The notes: generated by a model not told the origin, from the sequence alone. Counted from the first letter of the stretch, positions 26,035-35,832 are shown. The stretch is DNA of 64,000 nt from Cyclobacteriaceae bacterium (GCA_028278225.1 JANQEU010000020.1:1-64000), one strand, 5' to 3'. Translations and numbers: made by a program.

Positions 26035-29001
26035 TCAGCCGCTATAGTACTTATTGAATATCTCCTCATACTTCGATGCCAGGTCCTTTTCATTCGCTGC
26101 CCGGAATATACGTATGATCTGGTTTAGGGAAACGATCCTTTTCTGATACTCAAATCCACTCTTGGAAAAAGTATCTGAATTCTGTGATATTTCCAGCCAG
26201 TTCTCTGCTCTTTGACCGACGGTTTCTGCTATCGCTACGGCTGTGTCCCTTTCGCCCACTTCCATCAACATGGATATCATATATACCGAAAAGATGTCAT
26301 ATGGAACTGAGCTATCGGGCATCACTTCCAGTGATCTGTTGAGGACTTCTCTTGCCCTTTCCACATCACCGAGCCTGATCAGTTCCTGTGCCAGGGTATT
26401 GAATGCAGACCGGTGGTTCAGGCAGAAATTGCGGTAGTCTTCAGAATAATATACGCTTGGATCATTCAGCCCTTTCCAATGAAACTTATTCATCAGGTTA
26501 TCATACATTAGCTCCGCATTCACAAGGAAATTCGGCCCATTGTATTCGATTGGAGCAAGTCTGAATGTGATCCCCTCCTGGATGACATGCCGCCTCAGGT
26601 CAATGTTAATCCCGTTTAGCGAGGTATTGTTGAAATACATGGGACGCTCAAAATTGCTATTGACCATCAGATCAATAATGGCAAGATCCTTTTTCTCCAG
26701 GCCGCTTCCTTTCAACCTCCAAATCAGGCGATCGGTTTTGTATTGACTCAGGATAGAATCATCATCAGCCAGCCAGGTCAGCTCTCCGACTTTTCCCGGG
26801 TCTACATTCATGAACATATCCTTTGAAGGTAGCAGGTTATAAGTACTTCCCGTTGAAGTGGGAATAACAAGCCGCCGGTCTTCGTTTTCTATAAGATCGA
26901 GGAACCCCTTTGCATTAATAGCCCCCTGGATCGCTCTCTCCTCAAAGAAGGGAAGGTAATCGTTGGGTCCCCCTTGCTGATATCTTTCCGGAGAAAGACC
27001 AAAGGGCAGGGCCTTCGACTCATAAGCGTCTCTTGTCATCTGATCGATGTACCAGTCCGTATTGAAATAACTTAATACGATGACCCTTACATCTGTCCGG
27101 TGACCCAGGACTTCCTGTGCAAACCACAGCGGGAAAGTATCATTGTCCCCACCAGTGAAGAGGATACTGTTAGGAGCGCAGGAATCAAGGTAGTTTTTAG
27201 CGGCTTCTATGGAAAAATATCTTCCGGACCTATCATGATCATCCCAGTTTTCAGAAGCCATTAACGTTGGGATGGAGATACATATAATTGTGGCAAGGAT
27301 TGCTCCGACCTTCTGATTTTTCGACAGCGATGTGATCCATTCACTAAAAGCCAGGACACTCAGTCCGATCCAGATAGCAAATACATAGTATGACCCGGCA
27401 TAGATATAATCCCTTTCACGAGGTTCGATAGGGGGTGAGTTGAGATACAAAACTATTGCCACTCCGGTCAGGAACCATAACAATAGTGTCACCCAAAAAT
27501 ACTTTTCGTTTCTACGGTACTGGAAGAAAATGCCAATCAAGCCGAAAAGCAGTGGCAATCCGTAGTATATATTCCTGCCTTTGTTATCCGCCAGTTCCTG
27601 AGGAACCTCCTTGAATGCATCTCTCAGCCCCACCCATCCGGCATCCTGGATATCCGATTCGCGCCCGGAGAAATTCCACATGAAATAGCGGAAGTACATC
27701 GTACCCAGTTGGTGGGCAAACATATAATGCAAATTGTCCGTAAAACTCGGCTTTTCTCCCGGTCTTAATCCTGTTACCTGCCTGTATCGCTCCTGGTGCT
27801 TTCCGTCCGGACTCTTGCTATACATGCGAGGTAGTATTGTCGTGTGTATGGGATCGTAGATATAATCAACTTTGTAGTCCTTTATGACATATTTGTCATC
27901 CCCGACCATGTAAACGGGATCTCCTTTTTTCTGGTCAATTATTTCAGCTGTAAAATACTGTCCTTTGAAAAGTGGACGACTGCCATATTGCTCACGCTTC
28001 AGATAGGAGACATAGGTCATAATGTCTTCCGGGTTATTTTCATCGATCGGGGTGTTGTAATTTGACCGGATCAGTACAATGGAATAGCTGCTATACCCGA
28101 TCATGATAAATGTAAAGCAGATTAATGCCGTATTCAGGATTACTTTTTGTTTCCTTATCGAATACATGATGCCATAGACTAACGCGCCGATGAACATGAT
28201 TGCAAAAATGACCACACCTGATCCAAAGGGGAGTCCTATCGAATTCACGAAAAATACCTCGAACGAACCTACGACTGAAGCCAGTCCGGGGATAACTCCG
28301 ATCATTATAGCTACGATTATTCCACCTGCGGCGAGCAATGTCAGGATTACACCATTCCTGGTCGTGGTTTCATGAAACTTGAAATAGACAATCAGGGCCA
28401 GGGCAGGGATCGTGACCAGGTTCAGGAGGTGGACGCCGATTGACAGCCCCATCATGTATGCGATGAGGATCAGCCATTTATTCTGCTCGGATCCATCCTT
28501 TATGGTCTCCCACTTAAGGATAGCCCAGAACACAAAGGCTGTAAAGAATGATGACATGGCATACACTTCAGCTTCAACAGCCGAAAACCAGAATGAATCG
28601 GAAAAAGTACAGGCCATGCCACCTACAAAACCGGCACCCATGATGGCAATGATCTGGCCCATGGATTCCTGGCCATCTTCTGTTTTCAGGATCTTTCGTG
28701 CGAGATGAGTAATGGACCAGAACAGGAACAAAATGGTAAAAGCGGAACTCAATACACTCAGCATGTTAACCCAATACGCAACCTGTTCTACATTATCACC
28801 CGCCAATAAGCTAAAAAGTCTGCCGGTCAACAGGAAAAAAGGCGCCCCCGGGGGGTGTGGCACTTCCAGTTTATAGGCGGTGGCAATAAACTCGCCGCAA
28901 TCCCAGAAACTGGCAGTCGGTTCCACCGTGATGGTGTACACAACCATAGCAATTAGAAAAGTTACCCACCCGGTGATGATATTGATCCTCTGATATCCCA
29001 T
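26035..29001 (-). CDS. DUF2723 polytopic membrane protein, putative GT117-type protein O-glycosyltransferase
   Basis: This 988-residue protein has about 12 transmembrane helices in its first 560 residues. The DUF2723 signature is visible: SFWDCGEFIATAYKLEVPHP followed by PGAPFFLLTGR at about residues 33-64. DUF2723 includes human TMEM260, an O-mannosyltransferase (CAZy GT117), so a lipid-linked-sugar-dependent protein glycosyltransferase is likely. The Asp/Glu pair in the first loop (DCGE) fits GT-C enzymes. The C-terminal half is a long soluble domain with TPR-like helices near the end (LAQELIRLGDVERAREVLNR). Bacteroidota proteins of this size and shape are common. Substrate unknown. Confidence 0.88.
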   Translation of the reverse strand: MGYQRINIITGWVTFLIAMVVYTITVEPTASFWDCGEFIATAYKLEVPHPPGAPFFLLTGRLFSLLAGDNVEQVAYWVNMLSVLSSAFTILFLFWSITHLARKILKTEDGQESMGQIIAIMGAGFVGGMACTFSDSFWFSAVEAEVYAMSSFFTAFVFWAILKWETIKDGSEQNKWLILIAYMMGLSIGVHLLNLVTIPALALIVYFKFHETTTRNGVILTLLAAGGIIVAIMIGVIPGLASVVGSFEVFFVNSIGLPFGSGVVIFAIMFIGALVYGIMYSIRKQKVILNTALICFTFIMIGYSSYSIVLIRSNYNTPIDENNPEDIMTYVSYLKREQYGSRPLFKGQYFTAEIIDQKKGDPVYMVGDDKYVIKDYKVDYIYDPIHTTILPRMYSKSPDGKHQERYRQVTGLRPGEKPSFTDNLHYMFAHQLGTMYFRYFMWNFSGRESDIQDAGWVGLRDAFKEVPQELADNKGRNIYYGLPLLFGLIGIFFQYRRNEKYFWVTLLLWFLTGVAIVLYLNSPPIEPRERDYIYAGSYYVFAIWIGLSVLAFSEWITSLSKNQKVGAILATIICISIPTLMASENWDDHDRSGRYFSIEAAKNYLDSCAPNSILFTGGDNDTFPLWFAQEVLGHRTDVRVIVLSYFNTDWYIDQMTRDAYESKALPFGLSPERYQQGGPNDYLPFFEERAIQGAINAKGFLDLIENEDRRLVIPTSTGSTYNLLPSKDMFMNVDPGKVGELTWLADDDSILSQYKTDRLIWRLKGSGLEKKDLAIIDLMVNSNFERPMYFNNTSLNGINIDLRRHVIQEGITFRLAPIEYNGPNFLVNAELMYDNLMNKFHWKGLNDPSVYYSEDYRNFCLNHRSAFNTLAQELIRLGDVERAREVLNRSLEVMPDSSVPYDIFSVYMISMLMEVGERDTAVAIAETVGQRAENWLEISQNSDTFSKSGFEYQKRIVSLNQIIRIFRAANEKDLASKYEEIFNKYYSG

Positions 29002-29151
29002 GATTATTTCTTATGCTGCACAAGTGATTTAAGCGTATTTTACTAATGAAGTGAGAGGCGAAATTAGCAATTAATGTATAATATACGTGAGAGGTTTAAT
29101 CCGATTTCGGATTTTAACATTTTTTTACCAAAAAGCCGGATTACAAACTTG

Positions 29152-29159
29152 TATCTTTG
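29152..29159 (+). promoter_or_regulatory. -7 box at the MOSC gene start (TATCTTTG)
   Basis: TATCTTTG matches the TAnnTTTG consensus but ends only three bases before the ATG at 29163. If used, the transcript would be leaderless, or translation would begin at the next in-frame ATG at 29196. Confidence 0.35.
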
Positions 29160-29162
29160 ATT

Positions 29163-29654
29163 ATGGCAAATGATGAACCTACATTAAAGCTGTTAATGGA
29201 AACCATCCCACAGGTTGGGACGGTGGCCGGTATCACGGTACGCCCAAAACGCCGGGAAATGCCGGTGAACGTCGACGAGGTAATGGCTACCAAAACCGGA
29301 TTGGAAGGAGATCATTTTAACTCCACCACCAGTGACAAAAGGGCTGTCACCCTGATACAAAAAGAGCACCTGGATGCCGTGGGTTCCATTTTAGGGATCG
29401 GGACAGCTGATCATAAGCTGACCCGGCGGAATTTACTCATTGAGGCGATTAACCTCCTGTCACTGAAAGATCAAAAATTTTCTATAGGTGATGCCATACT
29501 GGAAGGTACCGGGGAGTGTCATCCCTGTTCCAGGATGGAGGAGAACTTTGGCCCGGGCGGATACAATGCCATGAGGGGCCATGGAGGGCTGACGGCACGA
29601 GTGATCAAACCGGGGTTAATTAAAAAGGGTGATAAAGTAAAATTGGTAAAATAA
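29163..29654 (+). CDS. MOSC-domain protein
   Basis: The protein has 163 residues from the ATG at 29163; an ATG at 29196 gives 152 residues and would suit the -7 box just upstream. The MOSC domain spans nearly the whole chain. The segment TGECHPCSRMEENFGPGGYN around residues 115-135 holds the conserved cysteine, and MRGHGGLTARVI follows. MOSC proteins bind molybdenum cofactor-related sulfur species (for example YiiM and YuaD relatives). The exact reaction is unknown. It is divergent from the DUF2723 gene. Confidence 0.88.
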   Translation: MANDEPTLKLLMETIPQVGTVAGITVRPKRREMPVNVDEVMATKTGLEGDHFNSTTSDKRAVTLIQKEHLDAVGSILGIGTADHKLTRRNLLIEAINLLSLKDQKFSIGDAILEGTGECHPCSRMEENFGPGGYNAMRGHGGLTARVIKPGLIKKGDKVKLVK

Positions 29655-29725
29655 GTGATATAAATAGTATCAATACTTGTCATCTTTTATGACATTGACT
29701 ATTTTTAAGTGGCAAGTAACTGGCT

Positions 29726-29956
29726 ATGTCACTTTTATCGCTTAATGACATTTTTTCTCATACCGAACTGACGGCAGTCGGTCTGAATTACACGATTTGC
29801 CTGGATATATTTCAGGTATCAATTGGTCTGTTACTGATCCTGGGGATTGCTTTTCTATTGGGCTTAATGACATATCATTTGGCCAGAAGGCGGCAAAAAA
29901 GGCGTATTGAACAAGGATTGAAGGAAATTTTGTCAAAACGCCCTACTTATCCTTGA
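29726..29956 (+). CDS. Small single-pass membrane protein
   Basis: This 76-residue protein has one strong transmembrane helix (about 29-52) and a basic tail (ARRRQKRRIEQGLKEI) that should face the cytoplasm. There is no family match. A small hairpin (TGTCAT/ATGACA, 29678-29694) lies upstream. Its last 14 bases overlap the end of the convergent XRE regulator gene. The topology supports a real gene, but a spurious frame cannot be excluded. Confidence 0.5.
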   Translation: MSLLSLNDIFSHTELTAVGLNYTICLDIFQVSIGLLLILGIAFLLGLMTYHLARRRQKRRIEQGLKEILSKRPTYP

Positions 29957-30395
29957 TTTTGATATGCAACTCGGCTTGCAGAAGTTCGATGATATCCTTT
30001 TGCTGTTCCAGCAGGTGGATTGACATTAGTTGTTTTTCTCCTATCTCCGTGAGCAGCTTCTGAAGCTTCTTTCGTATACTATTCAGGTGACTTTTGTCTA
30101 TTTTACCTTCAAGACCGTTGATCAGATCCAGAAATCCATATGAATATGGTTCCAGCGGATCATTGACCACGGATTCATTGGCCCCTGTTCCATCTATGAT
30201 GTAATCATAATTGGTTTTGCAGATCAGAATGAATTTTGACAGCCATTCCAGATTTGGCAGGCTCTTTCCATGCTCATAGGCATTGACCACACCTCTTTTC
30301 ACACCGGTGAGATCCGCCAGTTTTTGTTGAGTAAGGCCGGCAGCATGCCTTTTGAGCCTGATACGTTCGTGAATAGTATCAATCATTCCTGTCAT
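29943..30395 (-). CDS. XRE-family transcriptional regulator
   Basis: The protein has 150 residues. The N-terminal Cro/C1-type helix-turn-helix lies at about 10-62 (RLKRHAAGLTQQKLADLTGV followed by VVNAYEHGKSLPNLEWLSKF). The C-terminal half is helical with a probable coiled coil (about 95-148, LLEQQKDIIELLQAELHIKI), likely for dimerisation. This N-HTH plus coiled-coil layout is common in Bacteroidota. No adjacent toxin is evident. Target unknown. Confidence 0.88.
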   Translation of the reverse strand: MTGMIDTIHERIRLKRHAAGLTQQKLADLTGVKRGVVNAYEHGKSLPNLEWLSKFILICKTNYDYIIDGTGANESVVNDPLEPYSYGFLDLINGLEGKIDKSHLNSIRKKLQKLLTEIGEKQLMSIHLLEQQKDIIELLQAELHIKIKDK

Positions 30396-30431
30396 AACTT
30401 TATCAGCAACTAAAATAAAGGGATAATGTTT

Positions 30432-31079
30432 TTACTTGTACACAATAACGTAAAATATAAGCCATATAAAAAAGAATAGAATGTAACTGCTTGATACAAT
30501 ATAAACAGAAATGCGCCATTTTTTCCGGCTTAAGAAATAAATACCCGTCATCAGCAGGAACCAATACGCCATTTCGAATACATTAAGCGCTTTGAGGGGA
30601 TAGTGAAATCTCTTATCTACAAGTTCGTAATCCATGAGGTTGATCAAAGATAGTGGGTAAAATGCAACAACGTCCTGGTAAACGGGATCCTCAGGGTTAA
30701 GAAAAAACCAAAGAAATTTCAGAAATTCGGGAATCAGAAAGATCAGTTCACTGAACATGACCCACCGCCACAGATCGGAATAGATGATCCGATAACCAAA
30801 CATAAAGCAGCCTACCCAGAGTAAGAATGCAGTTAATGTGAACTTCCAGGCCAGGAAAAAAGGAACGCTCAGGTATTGCAGCCCCAGAAAAATATCGAAT
30901 ACCCACATTTCTCCTCTTTCCTGCAGCACCTCAAACGCGGCAATGTCAGCGATAATAAAAACGCGCTTTAATAACAGGATGGCGAAATATAACAGGCAAA
31001 CCACAACAAAAAAGCCGGTTGAATTGAACTGATACCAGTCATCAAAAAATTTTTCCCGGTAATCCGCCAGAACTTTCAT
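30432..31079 (-). CDS. Polytopic membrane protein of unknown function
   Basis: The protein has 215 residues with about six transmembrane segments (near 22-42, 62-82, 85-100, 108-128, 168-185 and 190-212) and short charged loops, including NPEDPVYQDVVAF. The pattern resembles Yip1-like bacterial proteins, but I cannot claim membership. It is codirectional with the XRE gene downstream (36 bases) and the broken GxxExxY gene upstream (3 bases from its former stop). Confidence 0.7.
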   Translation of the reverse strand: MKVLADYREKFFDDWYQFNSTGFFVVVCLLYFAILLLKRVFIIADIAAFEVLQERGEMWVFDIFLGLQYLSVPFFLAWKFTLTAFLLWVGCFMFGYRIIYSDLWRWVMFSELIFLIPEFLKFLWFFLNPEDPVYQDVVAFYPLSLINLMDYELVDKRFHYPLKALNVFEMAYWFLLMTGIYFLSRKKWRISVYIVSSSYILFFFIWLIFYVIVYK

Positions 31080-31082
31080 TCT

Positions 31083-31496
31083 TCAATCGCAATGACCGTC
31101 AGGTTTGCGCAAAGGGTGTTGTAAACTATTGACCACTCTTCGGATTCCGTTCCTGATCATTGATACGTTAAAATTGATAAGCATCCCCAATTTACAGTTG
31201 GTGAGTCTAAGTTATGTCAGAACTTGGGCTAAATGAACATCATTTAGCGCCTCAATTGATTTGATTTCAATTATTACTTTGTCTTCTGCCTGAATATCAA
31301 CTCTATAACCTACTTCCAGGTGGACTTCCTCATACAGAAGTGGGAGTGATTTTTGTTTTTGTACCGGCAAATTGGAATTTCTTAATTCGTGATAAAGGCG
31401 TTCTTCATAGGCAGATCCCAAAAGTCCGGGTCCCAGGCCTTTATGAACCTTTAAAGCACAATCAAATATTATTTTTGAAATTCCATTTTCCGTCAT
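31083..31496 (-). pseudogene. GxxExxY-family gene interrupted by one in-frame stop
   Basis: The frame starts at 31496 and encodes the family's N-terminal part: HKGLGPGLLGSAYEERLYHE carries the naming G-x-x-E-x-x-Y motif, followed by VGYRVDIQAEDKVIIEIK with the PD-(D/E)XK-like catalytic pattern. A TAA at 31212-31214 falls where the family normally has Tyr (LAQVLT-stop-LRLTNCKLGMLINFNVS). The same frame then continues in register to a natural stop at 31083, giving 137 codons, the expected full size. A single substitution explains the break. The 94-residue fragment could still be made. Confidence 0.8.
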
Positions 31497-31606
31497 CTAT
31501 CCTCTTTTTGCGGACATTACTATCTATTGTGTTCCTTGCGGTCAAAATTCATCAATAGTGACAACTTAATCCTAACTTCGTAAACATACTTAAACTTTGG
31601 ATTGGA

Positions 31607-31639
31607 TTTGGAACAATACTTGTTTACCCATTGTCTTTG
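31607..31639 (+). promoter_or_regulatory. Bacteroidota promoter (TTTG-N21-TGTCTTTG)
   Basis: A TTTG -33 box (31607-31610), a 21-base spacer and TGTCTTTG (31632-31639, one mismatch to TAnnTTTG) lie 16 bases before the ATG at 31656. It is the only promoter with both elements at proper spacing that I found. Confidence 0.5.
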
Positions 31640-31655
31640 TATTGATTCAACGTAG

Positions 31656-32840
31656 ATGAGAGGTTTTTTCCTTGTATTTCTGATATTTATTTTCAGGGGG
31701 ATCTATGCTCAGAACTGGACGGGACCTATTGACAGTTCAAGCAATATCTTGCTCAAAAATCGGTACGTCGAGATTGAAGCAACCCAGGCCATGGTCGACA
31801 TGTATAACTTCAATTTTGACAGGGCGCATCGACAATTCAACTATCTCAAAAAACAATATGGCTGGCATCCTTTGCCATACTTTTTGATGGGACTGAACAA
31901 ATGGTGGCAGCTGATGCCATATGGGACTATCGAGACGGAGTGGGACGAGCCATTCCTGGATTATATGGATTCTTCCATAGTTCTGGCAAAAAGACTTTAT
32001 GAGGAGGTCCATGAGATCGAAGGGGCATTTTTCCTTGCGGCTGCCCACGCCTTCAAGGGCCGACTTTATTCTGACAGGGGCAGTTATGTGAAAGCTGCGG
32101 TAGAAGGAAAGAGCTCATTAAAGTACCTGGAGGTCACAAGGGGGCAGGAGGAATTCAGCCCGGAAATACTTTTTGGCGATGGTTTGTACAACTACTATGC
32201 GCCCTGGATCCGGGAAAATTATCCTTACCTGCGGCCATTGATGACCTTTTTCCCGGGTGGTGATAAAGAGCTGGGGATCGAGCAATTGAGGCAAACGGCC
32301 AGAAACGCCTTTTACTCGAGAACAGAGGCCCAGTACTATTTAATGAGGATCCTGTATGCGGAGGAAGGGGACCTCCCGGCTTCGATGCAAATTGCTGAGT
32401 ATCTGCATAATCTCTACCCGAACAACGCATATTTCCACCGTTTTTACACGCGGCTTTTATATCAGGCCGGAAAATACAGTAAAGTGATCGAAGAAGCGGA
32501 AGAGATCATCAACCGGATCGATCTGAGTTGGCCGGGATACGAGTACAATTCAGGCAGATATGCAGCTTTTTTTATGGCGCACATTTATGAGATCAGGAGA
32601 AAGTATGATCTGTCCAGAAAATATTACGGATATGCAATAGAATATGGAGAGCTCTCAAACGCACAGGACAAGGGCTACTACATTTATTCTTTTGTTCATC
32701 TGGCCCGAATAGCAACCAGGGAAGAAAATTATGAGGAAGCAATCAGGTGGTATAAACAGGTACGCAAAATTACCAGGCGGAAACATTCGGCAAATAAAGA
32801 GGCACGTGAAAGAATGCAGGAGTTGAGAAAAAAAATGTAA
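31656..32840 (+). CDS. Exported TPR-repeat protein
   Basis: The protein has 394 residues with a signal peptide (1-18, ending IYAQ). The body is helical, with TPR-like units: MVDMYNFNFDRAHRQFNYLK near residue 50, a group at about 240-300 (NAYFHRFYTRLLYQAGKYSK) and a clear one near the end (ENYEEAIRWYKQVRKI). It is likely periplasmic and mediates protein contacts. It has its own promoter and lies 13 bases before the aminotransferase gene, so it may be cotranscribed with the sugar-modification genes. Function unknown. Confidence 0.85.
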   Translation: MRGFFLVFLIFIFRGIYAQNWTGPIDSSSNILLKNRYVEIEATQAMVDMYNFNFDRAHRQFNYLKKQYGWHPLPYFLMGLNKWWQLMPYGTIETEWDEPFLDYMDSSIVLAKRLYEEVHEIEGAFFLAAAHAFKGRLYSDRGSYVKAAVEGKSSLKYLEVTRGQEEFSPEILFGDGLYNYYAPWIRENYPYLRPLMTFFPGGDKELGIEQLRQTARNAFYSRTEAQYYLMRILYAEEGDLPASMQIAEYLHNLYPNNAYFHRFYTRLLYQAGKYSKVIEEAEEIINRIDLSWPGYEYNSGRYAAFFMAHIYEIRRKYDLSRKYYGYAIEYGELSNAQDKGYYIYSFVHLARIATREENYEEAIRWYKQVRKITRRKHSANKEARERMQELRKKM

Positions 32841-32853
32841 TCTTACGTTTCGT

Positions 32854-33942
32854 ATGAAGATTCCATTAGTTGACCTGAAATCCCAATATCATTCCATAAA
32901 ATCCAAAATTGATGAAGCCGTACAGGAGGTACTTGAGAATGGCGTTTTTCTGGGCGGAGATGTAATTGATGAGTTTGAAGGGGAACTGGAAAGGTACTAT
33001 GGTATCAGACACTGCATCGGTGTAGCCAATGGGTTTGACGCGCTTTACATAGTCCTGAAAAAGCTGGGAATAGGAGATGGTGATGAGGTGATCACAACCG
33101 CCTACTCCTGGATAGCTACGGCCAACGCTATCTCACAGACTGGTGCAAAACCGGTCTTTGTGGACATCGCCGAGGATTTCAATATTGATTGCAGTCAGAT
33201 AGAATCAAGGATCACAAAGAATACAAAGGCAATTCTCCCGGTCCACATTTATGGTCAGGCTTGCGACATGGACGAGATCATGAAAATTGGCCTCTACCAT
33301 GAGCTCGCGGTAATTGAGGATAGCGCCCAGGCTCATGGCTCAACTCATGGAGATAAGAAACTCGGCACGATCGGCAAAGCTGGAATACTCAGCTTTTATC
33401 CTACAAAACAAATGGGAGCATACGGAGATGCCGGTTGTATACTTACCGATGATGGTGAACTGGCGGGAAAATGCCGCGAGTTTGCAAATCATGGAACCAT
33501 CAACAGGTTTAACTTTTCAGATGAGGGTATCAATAGCCGGATGGATACTTTGCAAGCTGCCATTCTCAAGGTGAAACTGAAGCATCTTGACGACTGGATA
33601 CAGAGGCGAAATGAAATTGCCGGGCATTATTTTGAAGAGTTAAGTGATGTGAAAGGGGTCCGCCCGCCCGTGGTTACCGGCAGAGGGCAGCATTCCTACT
33701 ACTACTTCCCCATCTTCTCAGAGAGACGTGACGCACTGAAGCAACACATGTACGAAAATGGCGTAGAGGTGGGCAATAATTATTCGTTCATCCTGCCAAA
33801 AACCGGTCCTTACCATGATGGTAATGAATATCCGGTTGCTGCTGATTATGCATCGAAGGTTATAACATTACCTGTTTATCCGGAGCTTACAAAAGAGCAA
33901 ATTCAATATGTTTGCGATGTTATAAACCGGTTTGGTCAATAA
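32854..33942 (+). CDS. DegT/DnrJ/EryC1/StrS-family PLP-dependent sugar aminotransferase
   Basis: This 362-residue PLP enzyme transfers an amino group from glutamate to a nucleotide-linked keto sugar. The PLP-binding Lys185 lies in SFYPTKQMGAYGD, the Asp of the cofactor site in AVIEDSAQAHGS, and the family opening is IPLVDLKSQYHSIKSKID. Length is typical. The product would be an amino sugar for a surface glycan. Its stop (TAA) overlaps the asnB start (TAATG). The composition is like the housekeeping part of the window, not the AT-rich island. Confidence 0.93.
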   Translation: MKIPLVDLKSQYHSIKSKIDEAVQEVLENGVFLGGDVIDEFEGELERYYGIRHCIGVANGFDALYIVLKKLGIGDGDEVITTAYSWIATANAISQTGAKPVFVDIAEDFNIDCSQIESRITKNTKAILPVHIYGQACDMDEIMKIGLYHELAVIEDSAQAHGSTHGDKKLGTIGKAGILSFYPTKQMGAYGDAGCILTDDGELAGKCREFANHGTINRFNFSDEGINSRMDTLQAAILKVKLKHLDDWIQRRNEIAGHYFEELSDVKGVRPPVVTGRGQHSYYYFPIFSERRDALKQHMYENGVEVGNNYSFILPKTGPYHDGNEYPVAADYASKVITLPVYPELTKEQIQYVCDVINRFGQ

Positions 33943-35819
33943 TGTGCGGTATCACAGGTGTATATTCTTTTTCCGGACTTGACGAACCTGATATTTCCAG
34001 CCTGTTAAAAGCTACCGAGGCCATATCCTCAAGAGGACCTGACGCACAGAGGACCTGGCAAACTCGTCAGATTGGACTCGGTCACAGAAGGTTATCGATC
34101 ATTGACACATCCGAAAAAGGACTACAGCCAATGTTCGATAGCAGTGACAGATATGCTATCGTTTACAACGGAGAAGTTTACAATTACAAGGCTATAAAAA
34201 AAGACCTGATAGCGAAGGGGTATCGATTTCATTCCGAAACTGATACAGAAGTGGTTTTGAATGCATACATCGAGTGGGGACCGGAAGCGCTACGGAGATT
34301 CAATGGTTTTTTTGCTTTAGCCATTTACAACACAAAGGATAAAAAGTTGTTTTTAGCGAGAGATCGCTATGGGATCAAACCTTTGGTGTACTACCAGGCT
34401 GAAAGCAAGTTCTATTTTGCTTCCGAACTGAAATCTCTCGTGTGTTACGGATGGAACCGGGTGCTGGACCCTGAGTCGCTCAACCTTTTTTTCCAGCTTG
34501 CTTACATACCTCCGCCCAAGACTATTTTCAAAGGTGTGCAAAAACTCGAACCGGGGCATTACCTGGAGGTCAACGGAGAGGGTATTGATAAGAGTCGCTA
34601 CTATGATATTCCTTATTCGGACGCTCCCGTCCTAAAGGATCCGGAGGATGCGAAGCGTCAGGTAAGATCCGCACTGGAAAAGTCGGTCGTTGATCGACTG
34701 GTTTCCGATGTGCCTTTGGGTTCATTTTTAAGCGGAGGTATTGATTCCTCCATTGTGACCTCGATTGCAGCAAAGCATGTATCAGGATTCAACACCTTTT
34801 CTATTGGTTTTGAGGACAACAAATTCTTTGATGAAACCTACTACGCGGAACTGGTAGCTGATTGGTGTGAAACGGATCACCATACATTTAAACTTACTAA
34901 GGATGATCTGTATGAAAATCTCGAAAATATCACAAACTACCTTGATGAGCCTTTTGCCGATTCCTCAGCCATTCCGGTATATATTCTGAGTAAACTTACC
35001 CGGGATCACGTGACGGTTGCGCTTTCGGGTGATGGGGCGGATGAAGTTTTTTCAGGATATAATAAGCATGTTGCCTGGCAAATGAGCAACAAACATGATC
35101 TGTTTAATGGTACGATAGGTATGCTCAGGCCCGTTTTGAAAAGGCTTCCTCAATCCCGGAATTCTATGGTCTCCAACTTTTTCCGCCAACTAAATAGATA
35201 TGCATCTATTCAGAAAATGACATCCAGGGAGCGGTATTGGATACTGGCAAGTTTTGGGAGTGAAAAACTGAGAAAGCAGATCCTTATGGAGGGCAATTCA
35301 TGGGACCTTCAGCCGTTTGTTGAAAGTTTTATTGATGACTTTAAAGATTCATCGATTAACAGGATGCTAATGCAGGATGTTCGTACAGTACTCACTGGCG
35401 ACATGTTAGCAAAAGTGGACTTCATGTCAATGGCCAACAGTCTGGAAGTGCGTGTTCCGTTCCTGGATCATGAGTTGGTGAAAGTGGCATTTCAGATTCC
35501 GGACAACCTGAAGATCAGGGGCAATGTTCGCAAGCACATATTAAGGGAAGCTTTCAAAGAAGACCTGCCTGAGGAATTATACGGCAGGGGGAAGCAGGGA
35601 TTTGAGGTTCCGTTGCTGGACTGGTTCAGAAATGAGATGGAGAGTAGTTTAAATGAAGCAGTATTCAACAGGGAGTTGGTTGAGGATCAGGGCATATTTA
35701 ACTGGGAGGGTCTTTCCAGCCTCCAGCGTCAACTTAAATCCGGAAACCCCCGTGATGCCGTCACGCATGTGTGGCAATTGTTCGTATTTCAGAAGTGGTG
35801 GAGGAGGTATTTTCAATAA
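33942..35819 (+). CDS. asnB: Asparagine synthase (glutamine-hydrolysing)
   Basis: The protein has 625 residues from the ATG at 33942; the frame is open further upstream, but Cys2 (MCGITGVYSF) must become N-terminal to act as the glutaminase nucleophile. The class II glutaminase domain (1-200) contains SRGPDAQRTW. The ATP-pyrophosphatase synthetase domain contains the PP-loop FLSGGIDSSIVTS and the conserved LSGDGADEVFSGYNKH. Beside a sugar aminotransferase, members of this family can also amidate glycan acids. Both a free asparagine-synthesis and a glycan-amidation role are possible. It overlaps the preceding stop. Confidence 0.93.
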   Translation: MCGITGVYSFSGLDEPDISSLLKATEAISSRGPDAQRTWQTRQIGLGHRRLSIIDTSEKGLQPMFDSSDRYAIVYNGEVYNYKAIKKDLIAKGYRFHSETDTEVVLNAYIEWGPEALRRFNGFFALAIYNTKDKKLFLARDRYGIKPLVYYQAESKFYFASELKSLVCYGWNRVLDPESLNLFFQLAYIPPPKTIFKGVQKLEPGHYLEVNGEGIDKSRYYDIPYSDAPVLKDPEDAKRQVRSALEKSVVDRLVSDVPLGSFLSGGIDSSIVTSIAAKHVSGFNTFSIGFEDNKFFDETYYAELVADWCETDHHTFKLTKDDLYENLENITNYLDEPFADSSAIPVYILSKLTRDHVTVALSGDGADEVFSGYNKHVAWQMSNKHDLFNGTIGMLRPVLKRLPQSRNSMVSNFFRQLNRYASIQKMTSRERYWILASFGSEKLRKQILMEGNSWDLQPFVESFIDDFKDSSINRMLMQDVRTVLTGDMLAKVDFMSMANSLEVRVPFLDHELVKVAFQIPDNLKIRGNVRKHILREAFKEDLPEELYGRGKQGFEVPLLDWFRNEMESSLNEAVFNRELVEDQGIFNWEGLSSLQRQLKSGNPRDAVTHVWQLFVFQKWWRRYFQ

Positions 35820-35832
35820 CTTGAAATTCTCA

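Noticed and set aside
29678-29694. TGTCAT/ATGACA hairpin as an operator for the XRE regulator
   Set aside because: The stem is only 6 bases, there is a single copy, and none lies near the regulator's own promoter.
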